From positions 22,547,045 through 22,611,044 of the forward strand of contig OW203990.1 in assembly GCA_934047225.1 (NCBI GenBank): a DNA stretch of 64,000 nt, given 5' to 3'. Made by a program: the position numbers and the translations under genes. The notes beneath the pieces were generated by a model. The model searched no databases, was not told the DNA's origin, and saw only the letters and a list, made by a program, of their open reading frames with translations. The number at the start of each line of letters is the position of its first letter. The stretch's first letter is position 1. The DNA comes from Ypsolopha sequella (Eukaryota > Arthropoda > Insecta > Lepidoptera > Ypsolophidae). Shown here piece after piece: positions 34,691-47,600 of the stretch.

Positions 34691-35032
34691 GATCGCTCTT
34701 CAATCGGCTCGAAAGCCTCCCTAGACGCAATGCGTCTGAGTCTTCACTCAATAATTCCACCGAAGCCGTTCTTCCGACTATTCATGAGGCCCTTCCGCCG
34801 CAAGTCCGTGCCCTCGAGCCCGGCTCTGCCTCCTAAGACTCACAGAAGCAGCAGCGAAGGCCCGACAGACTCGGTAAAAGTCGTGCGACAGTTGCGCAAG
34901 AAGCGGTTCACAGTTTTGCGGCGACGCTTGCGCAAAAGAGTCGATGTCTATGTTCATTGTCGTGTGGATAAGAGTGGGGTGTTCAAGAAGATACGCAAGA
35001 ACCCCCGCGGTATTTGTTGTGTTACCAGCGTG
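34691..35032 (+). CDS. fps: Fps/Fer kinase, basic linker exon (two possible donors)
   Basis: Acceptor gaattactttatcag, phase 0. The first 61 codons read DRSSIGSKASLDAMRLSLHS then PKPFFRLFMRPFRRKSVPSS and end at a possible weak donor, TCG|GTAAAA (34874). The frame stays open another 53 codons, with clusters RQLRKKR and RRRLRKR, to a stronger donor GTG|GTGAGT (35033). Both donors are phase 0 and both join in frame to the SH2 exon at 35791, so either could be used. The basic stretch resembles a nuclear localisation or acidic-lipid-binding signal, but that is inference. I do not recognise this segment from other Fps proteins. Confidence 0.72.
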
Positions 35033-35467
35033 GTGAGTGCCACTAACATCTGTGGAATACGAAGCACTCACGACGCATGGCATGGCGTTCAATGAGCATG
35101 ACGCTTTATTTTGTTTGCAACAGATCCTCGACCACTGGAGAAAGTCTTCGGGAATATTGTAAATTCACGATTAACGATATCTCGCTACGTCGAACTAATT
35201 TTAGCGTGCATCCGCGAGCACCGCACGAACTTCGCTTCGGAAAGCTTTCGAATAGAATTAAAATAGCACCACGACACGCGCTAAAACTCAGTTTCAAAAT
35301 CAAGGTGAAGCCGCTTGCGACGTTCCAGATAAGTTTCGTTGTTTACTCAAGCGCGCGGGTTTCCTGCCGCTCCCTGTTTAACGTCAGTATCTTCCTGTTG
35401 TTAAATATCATAATTGTGCAAATTAATATGTTTAATGGGGGATCGTAAACCGTGAGTTGTAGTGGGA

Positions 35468-35584
35468 ATGGATCCGTTTTCAATGTACATATCGCACGCT
35501 GAGCTGTGTCCGCCGCCGCCGCTCATCATCCCTCGACGGAAGAAGCGTCTGAAAGAGCTTCAGGACGACTGCGGCAAGAACACC
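35468..35584 (+). CDS. fps: alternative first exon of a short Fps isoform
   Basis: A 39-codon segment from ATG at 35468: MDPFSMYISHAELCPPPPLI then IPRRKKRLKELQDDCGKNT, ending at a consensus donor, ACC|GTATGT, in phase 0. It would splice in frame to the SH2 exon (35791) and give a protein of SH2 plus kinase without F-BAR. As an internal exon (from the AG at 35462) it would be 122 bases and break the frame, and the upstream pyrimidine tract is poor; both points favour a first exon. Short SH2-kinase forms are known for Drosophila Fps85D and mouse FerT. A promoter would lie at about 35200-35460. No transcript evidence is available here. Confidence 0.6.
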
Positions 35585-35790
35585 GTATGTTCACGCTTCT
35601 GTTGTGACATGTCGTCTCTTTTAACTTGATTTGTGCATGTAGTTTTTGTGTTGTGTTTGTTAATCTAGCGTGATTGATCACTTCAAGGATCTCTTAAATA
35701 TTTTTATGACATAATTCAGTGTATTTTTGTAAACAGTTCACTATACTTTCCAGAAATCTTGCTTTAGTTAACATTTTCGATATGTTGCAG

Positions 35791-35991
35791 GTGAATGTGA
35801 TCGAAGCTGAACGTTCGCTGGTGGAACAAGAGTGGTTCCACGGAGTGCTGCCTCGGGAGGAGGTAGTGCGACTCCTTAGGGCAGATGGCGACTACCTGGT
35901 GAGGGAAACCACCCGGAACCACGCGCGGCAACTAGTGCTTTCCGTCTGCTGGGGCCAACACAAACACTTCATTGTGCAGACCACTCCTGAG
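35791..35991 (+). CDS. fps: Fps/Fer kinase, SH2 domain exon 1
   Basis: Acceptor cgatatgttgcag, donor CCTGAG|GTAATT, phase 0 at both ends (67 codons). It holds the start of the SH2 domain: [18 protein letters not shown], then [10 protein letters not shown], the FLVRES-equivalent with the phosphotyrosine-binding Arg, then [19 protein letters not shown]2 domains bind phosphotyrosine peptides and in Fes/Fps also support kinase activity. Confidence 0.96.
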
Positions 35992-36703
35992 GTAATTAAA
36001 GTACATTTTTTAAAGCTGCTTATTTCGGATGATCTAGCGAATTTTTTAAACGCATACTTCCAGATATGTGGCACACGTGTATACAATCTGATTAGTAGGT
36101 ATATATGGTATTTGTTTTCATGTAACCTGTATAGTGGCCTACTGCTGGGCAAAGGCCTTCCCATGCTGATACCACATATCACGGTACTCTGCTACTTCCG
36201 ACCACCCCGGTAAAATTGAATGGAGATCGTCCCGCCATCTTCTTTTTGGTCTGCCTGGCCGTCGATAGCCGTCATCTGGCGCCCCTTGGGCGAAAAATTA
36301 TTAAACTTGGGAAATCCCATTCCCCTTCAAATGGAATGGAACTTGTCTCAAAGCCTAGAAAGGTCCAAGATCGTAGCTTATTTTGCAAAGTGGCGCTTTA
36401 TTATCTATAACTTTCAAGATGGCTGCGAAAATGTAAAGTTGATCCGTTTTGACTCAAAATCTGTTTCTAGAGATTATAACACGTCGCTAATAACAATTCT
36501 GAAAATACATTTTGCTCAATTTCTTGCCTCCTACGTATTTCCGACACATACTCAGAGCTTGAAACTGAGGCCCGCAGAGACAGTACAGAATTGTATCCTT
36601 CTATTATAACAGGACGTAAAAAGTCGTGAAACGTGTGTGGTGTTCACACATACATAGACCTTTCTTCGACTCCATATTGTATTAATGATAGTTTACTGCC
36701 CAG
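35992..36703. other. fps intron with a LINE-derived fragment
   Basis: About 36130-36290 ('ggcctactgctgggcaaagg', 'cgtcccgccatcttcttttt', 'ccgtcatctggcgccc') resembles a common moth retroelement 3' fragment. A related piece ('cgtccactgctggaccagcc') is at about 52290-52380. Confidence 0.45.
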
Positions 36704-36880
36704 GGACACTACAGGTTCGAGGGCGCGGCGTTCCCGTCAGTAGCGGAGCTGATAGCGTGGCAGCGGACGAGTGGGGTGCCGGTGACCGCGCGGTCCGGCG
36801 CGCTGCTGCGACGTGCCGTGCCGCGGGAGAACTGGGAACTAAACAATGATGACGTGCACCTACTCGACAAGATCGGACGG
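36704..36880 (+). CDS. fps: Fps/Fer kinase, SH2 end and kinase start
   Basis: Acceptor gtttactgcccag, donor GGACGG|GTGAGA, 59 codons, phase 0. It reads GHYRFEGAAFPSVAELIAWQ (end of SH2), then GALLRRAVPRENWELNNDDV and HLLDKIGR, the typical 'RAVP..W.L...D..L...IGR' start of the Fes/Fer kinase domain. The first glycine of the ATP-binding loop is here; the loop continues in the next exon. Confidence 0.95.
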
Positions 36881-38307
<1,427 letters not shown>

Positions 38308-38337
38308 TAGAAAAGGTAAATTAGAAACATATCCCAA

Positions 38338-38395
38338 GTAAAGCACTTGCCTTGTAAGCAAGAGGTCGCAGGTTCAAATCCGGGCTTGAGGAATT
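38338..38395 (+). repeat. tRNA-like fragment (Thr-TGT-like anticodon arm)
   Basis: cttgccttgtaagcaag forms an anticodon stem-loop (loop cttgtaa, anticodon tgt), followed by aggtc and a T-arm/B-box-like ggttcaaatcc. The 5' acceptor and D arm are not recognisable, so this is a tRNA-derived pseudogene or SINE piece rather than a working tRNA gene. It lies in an fps intron. Confidence 0.5.
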
Positions 38396-38915
38396 TTTCA
38401 TTTCGTCTCACTTAATTTTCTTAATTTCACAAGCAATAATAATAATATACATCGCTATGATTTTTTTTTCCAAAATAAAACTAACTTTAATCAATAGTAA
38501 TTATAAATAATATGCGAATTTTATTTTTGTCAGGGGCAGATTCAGGGCAAAAGGGAAAAAAGTTGGTTTTATATTTTTATAAAAAAAACTAAAATAACTA
38601 ATAATATGTTCGAGTTCTGTATATGGTTCTTCTTCGTCAAACGAGGAGAAAAAATGTGTTTGAAGACCTCATTTCAACAATTATTTCTAGAGGAAAATTT
38701 ATCCAACCATGTTTTCCAATTTCAAAACCCTAGATTATATACCTAGTCAAAATGCATAATAATATACCAGAATTTTATTAAAATTTTCCGTGTATTTCAT
38801 GAAATACACAGAAAAGAAACACCCGTATTATTTTCGCATATCGCCTTAAGTAAAATTTGCTATCCTCAATATTTAGGGTACTTTCCCTATTAATTTGATT
38901 CATCTTGTATTGTAT

Positions 38916-41781
<2,866 letters not shown>

Positions 41782-41904
41782 GTAAATACACATCACTGTG
41801 CGACGTGTGGAGCTACGGCGTGCTCGTGTGGGAGATCTTCTCTAAAGGCGACACACCCTACGCCGGAATGAGCAACTCCCGTGCTAGAGAGAAGATTGAC
41901 GCCG
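41782..41904 (+). CDS. fps: Fps/Fer kinase, C-lobe exon
   Basis: Acceptor tctctatttatag, donor GCCG|GTCAGT. It reads [20 protein letters not shown] then [20 protein letters not shown], i.e. the conserved SDVWSxG helix-F region (Cys replaces the usual Ser before Asp, as commonly seen in this family) and the start of helix G. The single carried base completes Gly after NF. Confidence 0.97.
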
Positions 41905-43194
41905 GTCAGTAATCTTTCTGTAGCGCAATGCATATTACTGGGTCACTGAGTTGAGATGCCATGTACCTTTGATTGCTGATAGTAATTGCGGGAAAAATTT
42001 AAGCTTTTTTTGAAGATGCAATGACGTTTTAGTGGCATATTTACTCCCTACTTTTCCGTTACATTTTTTAAAACTTATTGGTAGTCTGATAACGAGCATT
42101 CATTACTATCAGTTTATAATTATAACCTACTGCCCACCTTTGAGTCATTGTAACTTTGTAATAAAAAAAATGCTTGATTGGTCCATTAAAACGAGTATTA
42201 TGTTTAAATGTACAATGGCCAATATCTTTATGCTCCCAGAATAGTGGAGCCTGTTCATATTCATATTCTTTATTGTACACAAAAAACATAGTATTTATAG
42301 TACTCCCAAAGTATACGCATACAAATCTTCGCCACTGTTCGGCAAAGTTCGTATTTCCTTACACTTACTATACAAGCAATAAGGTCACGTGGTACGTCCG
42401 GTCGCTCGGCTGTAGATTTGTATGTGCATTATTACTTTGGAAGCAGTGTACACATCGTACTTAGAGATATCATGTACATAGACGAGCTTATCTCTAAAAA
42501 GAGATTTCCTCCAGCAAACCCGCATTGATAAATAGAAGTCATCATTAAAAAGTAGACATACATACGTGTACAATAATAGTACATTACGATACGAGAGCGA
42601 TGAAACGTTTTCTGACGAGTGTGAGAAAAAGTTTCTCGCACGAGTTTCGTATAATTTTTTATAGCACAAGTGCGGAAAATGCCGACTTTACGCACGCGCG
42701 TAAAGTGGTCATTCTACGTACGGTGTGCTATAAAAGAAATTACATAATTGGGATGTCATTCCTAAAAAAAATGTGAAAATTTTGGTACTGAAAATTGAGT
42801 TTTCTTCAAATTCTCTATAGAAAACGGCAATTACATATGTAAAGACCTAATATTTATAATAAATAAGATAAATAACAATAGTTAAAATAAATATTGTGCT
42901 ATCTACAGCTTGTATGAGCCGATCGAAAAATGTAAAAAAAAACTAGAATAGTGTTTCTTCTACGATGCAACAGGTCCTCTAAAAAGGCCGCTTTGGATGA
43001 ATCATACTATGATTCCGTTCTATAGCCGTCTCTTTTGCACGCGTGAAATAATAACTCTGACTTCATCCTACTTTCAAATCATTTTATGATTCACCCAAGT
43101 CGGCCTTTTTACATCCCCTGATCTGCCTATTGATATGTATATTGTATGCATGTAAATGCAATCTACAACTAATCAGCTTTGCTTGCTCAACCAG
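41905..43194. other. last fps intron
   Basis: Contains the reverse repeat copy 42577-42737. No exon seen. Confidence 0.5.
42577..42737 (-). repeat. 'ttatagcac...tcgtaatgta' repeat, copy 2
   Basis: Reverse, slightly shorter copy of 24763-24950 (acattacgatacgagagcga ... cggtgtgctataaaag). Confidence 0.6.
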
Positions 43195-43331
43195 GGTACC
43201 GTATGCCGGCGCCGGAGAGTTGTCCGGAGGAGGTATACGCGCTGATGCTGCGGTGCTGGGAGTACGAACCGGAGAAGCGGCCGCACTTCCACCAGATATA
43301 CACCATCATTGACAACATCTACAACAGATAA
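43195..43331 (+). CDS. fps: Fps/Fer kinase, last exon and stop
   Basis: Acceptor gcttgctcaaccag. It reads G-YRMPAPESCPEEVYALMLRC then WEYEPEKRPHFHQIYTIIDN and IYNR, ending with TAA at 43329-43331. This is the kinase C-terminus: YRMP.P..CP..VY.LM..CW....RP.F. Adding the 12 visible exons gives 792 codons including the stop, an exact multiple of three, so every junction chosen is consistent. Confidence 0.97.
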
Positions 43332-43733
43332 CCTTACCGAGATGACGGCCGACCGTGTTGCATTAGCCTGGGACGGTTTATGACGCAATATAAATGATAG
43401 TCTGTCCCGCTTACTCGTGCAACTCTGTCCTTTTTACTCAGAACGAAACCTGACTTTTATTTAGGAGTTAGCTTAGGAGACATCCATTGATCACGTGAGC
43501 AGAAATAGGGTGGAAAGGGTTCGGCCAAATCTCACCCCTGGGGTACTAGAATGAACTTGCTATCGACTCGACTACGATTCGATAAATAAAAATGTAACTC
43601 TTATTTCATTGCAGTAAGGATTATCGTTTAGAATTTATCGATTCTATCTGTCAAATTTATCTAATCGATGCGTACGTGCTCGCATAGCAGGAATGAGAAT
43701 AGGGCGTCAATGACAATCTCTCATCATTGGGTT
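43332..43733 (+). other. fps: fps 3' UTR
   Basis: Follows the stop codon. A poly(A) signal, aataaa, at 43585-43590 could end the transcript before the retrotransposon. Other signals lie beyond it at 50813-50818 and 51744-51749. Confidence 0.55.
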
Positions 43734-44199
43734 TGTTCGCGCCACTTCTTGTGGCTCTCATACTGCGGGGTAGTTGTGAATTAATATTTTCAACTGTCAT
43801 TTTCGCTGCATCTCCACCCGCTTAGTTTTGGACGCAAATCAATCAGTCGTCAATCAGAAGCCTTTCACGCCGGAGGTATACGCTGATTGTCATTCGACTA
43901 GGTCCTACCTCGACCCTACCGCCCGCCATTTTTGAGATCGCACCCGCTGTGCGCCTCATTTTCATCTATTACTATTACGAAGAAGATTAGCCGAGAAGAG
44001 CGCAACCAGGCACGAAGAGGAAGAAGAAAACCATCTTGGAGAACACCAGAGACTTGGTGGCTCAGGCGAAGCGTGGTTTGTGGTGCATGCAGCTCCTTCC
44101 CAAGGTCAGATCTTTCATCTTCGTAATTATTTCTCTTCACTTCCCGCTATTTTTAAAACCTATGGTGATACAAAGCACTGCCGTCATATCGCGTGTTAA
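43734..44199 (+). repeat. BEL 5' LTR
   Basis: Starts TGTTCGCGCCACTTC and matches the 3' LTR to ...CATATCGCGTG (44195) without a difference I can see. The last four bases here are TTAA, against CTCA in the 3' LTR. Confidence 0.92.
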
Positions 44200-44204
44200 T
44201 TTTT

Positions 44205-44222
44205 TGGCCATTCGAGCCGGAT
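44205..44222 (+). promoter_or_regulatory. BEL primer-binding-site-like sequence
   Basis: TGGCCATTCGAGCCGGAT begins with TGG (pairing to a tRNA CCA end) a few bases after the 5' LTR. This is the expected position for the tRNA primer of reverse transcription. The tRNA species is not assigned. Confidence 0.5.
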
Positions 44223-44661
44223 CTAGATCCATTTTAGGCCCTTTGATCTGCGATCTATAACCATTTTTTGGTATTTCCAACCGCTATCTTCATGTTCTTT
44301 GTCTAAAGAACACGTGAATTCCGCTCTAATTTTCACTCTGCCCGCAGTATTACCCCGCATTCCCGCTCTTATTTGCATTATCTATGCATTAAAACCCCGC
44401 ATTCGTCAAAATATTAGTGATTCCATTTCCTATATACTGGAAATTATAAATTATCTACAGTGAAATACGCCATTCTGTTAATTTATCCGCTGCGATTATA
44501 CCATTTGATCATTTCACAGAAAATATTATCTGCCTACCTGCTAATTCTTAATATTATCGAGAGGTACTCGTACACAGGTTCGTCCGCCGCCCGTGTTATC
44601 TCTAACTCATTAGCATTATTCTATGTTGTAGTCAGTATAAAACTTTCAATAGTTCTGGTAC

Positions 44662-47600
44662 TTGCCTAACTTTGTACTATATAACATGCCAAATTCCGCA
44701 GAAGCTGCAAAATTAAAGATGTCGTATAGTTTAAAGAAGCTTAAAAATAAAAGGCAAGAATTGTTTAATCGCCTTCAGAGAGTTTATGACTTTTCTAAAA
44801 CCGCTTTAGAGGATGTTTCTTCGGCAGAATTGTTTATGGCCAATGTCGAAACTTTGGATACTGTACGCTCAGAAATTCATGTAATCATAGATGAAATTAA
44901 TGACACAGAGGTATTGATAAATCCTAATTTTGAACCAAATTATCAAAGTTGGTCAGCTTTTGAGGATCTTTACTCCCATTGCAAATACATCAACCGGAAG
45001 TTATCACATTCTTCGAAATCGGCTGACTCTAAAGTTAAAGCTCCACGTGACATGGAATGTCCCAAAAAACCTACTATCAAGCTTCCAAAACTGGAACTCG
45101 TTGGTTTTTCTGGTGAAGCTACTATGTGGCCAACATTCTATGAAACATTTAAAACCACGATTCACGATAATCCGGACTTGACCGACAACGAACGAGTACA
45201 ATACCTGATGGGTAAACTTTCTGGCCGGGCACTTTCGATTTGTTCTGGAATCACACCGAACGCAACTAACTACGACATAATCTGGAAAACACTCGTTTCT
45301 ACTTTTCAAGACTCGCGTAGTTTAGCCACTACTTATTTGGATCAAATGTTTGAATTTCGCCCTTTAACTACCGCTAGTTCAAAAAACTTGGACTTGTTTT
45401 TAGACAAGTTCTGTTCCGCTGTTTCGTGTTTAAAATCGCTGAATATTAAAGATCTTTCGGATTTTATCCTTATGTATTTGGCCCTTAAAAAACTTGATGT
45501 TGAAACCGCTCGTTCATTTGAAATGTTTAAACGTGGTTCCGATTTACCCCATTATGATGAATTAATATCATTTTTACGGGAACAAACTAAGATACTGAAC
45601 CGCACTGCACCCGCAATTACCGCTCCCGCTCCGAACCGCTCCGTTAATAATAATAACAACAAAACCGGGTACAGTACCAAGTCAACCCATGCTTTTGTCT
45701 CCGCTTCGACCAATAATAATTGTTGTCCGCTATGTAAACAATTAAAACACTATAATTTATATAAGTGTCCCGAATTTGTGAAACTAGATATCGAGAAAAG
45801 ATTTCAGTTCATCAAATCTAATAACGGTTGCACCAATTGTTTAAGTATTACGCATAACAATTCCGCTTGTAAATCGTCTTATAATTGCCGCCATTGTAAT
45901 TGTAAACACCATTCGATGTTGTGCCGCAAACAAAATGTGATGAATACTCACACCGCGCTTGGTCAAAATATTACCGTGTCTCCACGCACACATACGCAAT
46001 CTTCGAGGTTGGTGGATCCTGCCGTATCGGCGACTAACACAGAACATATGACTAATGATTCTCAATCCGTACCAACTGCGAGTAATAATATTTCTTTATG
46101 TAACTTACAGCCTAACTCGCAGCGTAATGAAACATGCCTTTTAGGTACAATTCAAGTGATCGTGAAAGATTCTAACGGTATGTCAGTCCGTCTACGTGCG
46201 CTCTGCGACCCTGCGTCACAATCCAGTTTTTCGACGGTTTCCTGTTGTGAGAAGCTTAACTTAAAATATGAGAAAATTCCCCGCGCTTTTGTTAAGGGCA
46301 TCGGCTCTTCATCAAACCCAATTAAGGGTGCGACAAACCTTAAATTGTTTTCACGATTTGATGATTCGGTTTCAATTTCGCTTGACACTTATGTAATCGA
46401 CCGTATTACCGACAACTTACCATCGGTGCAGGTCGATTTGTCTACGCTTTCATATTTAAAAGGTATCACACTTGCTGATGAAACCTTTTACTTACCGGGC
46501 GAGATTGATATTCTTATCGGTGCATCTTTATTCGCGGATATCTTGTTATCAGGCCGCGTCTCTGGTCCCCCGGGTACGCCGACGGGATTTCAGACCATCT
46601 TCGGTTTTACGCTAATTGGTAATACGCCTGTTTACCAAAATACCGCATGTTCAATTTCGTTATGCTCTTATATGGAGATTGAACCGCCAATAGATTTTAT
46701 TTTACAAAAATTTTGGCAATTAGAAGAGGTGCATTGTGAACCTGCTTCTAGTCCCGCAAATGATGAATGTGAAAAATTATTTATTAACAATGTGTCACGT
46801 GACCCCGCTGGTCGCTATTCGGTTTCTTTACCGTTCGCACGGAATCCTAACATACTAGGAAACTCGTACCATCACGCAAAAAAGTGTTTTATGTCTCTTG
46901 AGCGTAGGTTTGTTTCTAACGCAGATTTACGTTCCGAGTATAACAATATAATAAATGAATACCTAACTAAAGGTTACATATCCCCGCTTCATAATGATGA
47001 CCAATTATCTCTTGGTTATTATATTCCGCATCATCCCGTAGTGCGTGTTGATAAATCAACGACAAAGGTGCGTATTTGTATGAATGCCAGTACTAAGACT
47101 GACTCCGCTGATGGTACTCGTGTCTCATTAAATGACACGCTGCACACAGGTGCTAATTTGCAAAACGATTTGTTTTTAATTTTACTTGACTTCCGCTTGT
47201 ATGAAATCGCTTTTACCTCGGATATCAAACAAATGTTCTTACAAGTTTTGGTTAACGCCGATGATCGCAAATTTCAAAAGTTTTTATACCGCTTTGACAC
47301 GTGTTCACCGCTTATCGCTTATCAGTTCAATCGCGTCTGCTTTGGACTACGTAGTAGCCCTTTCCTTGCGATGAGAGTAGTCAGGAAACTCTGTGAGGAT
47401 GGGAGTTCAGCGTACCCGCTCGCCGCTACTGTAGCCGCACGAAACTGTTACATGGACGACATCTGCTATAGCACGCCCACCGTGCAGGGCTCCTTACAGC
47501 TCAGAGATGAGCTGGTAGGATTGCTTAAGGCCGGTGGCTTTGAGCTCGTCAAGTGGTCTAGTAACTGTCAACAGTTACTTGATACACTGCCTGATACTCA

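Noticed and set aside
38338..38395. Functional tRNA-Thr gene
   Set aside because: The 5' acceptor strand and D arm cannot be paired, so only a tRNA-like fragment is supported.
43916..44140. Frames inside the BEL LTRs, repeated at 50287-50511
   Set aside because: They lie in the LTRs and are the same because the LTRs are; no evidence of a protein.
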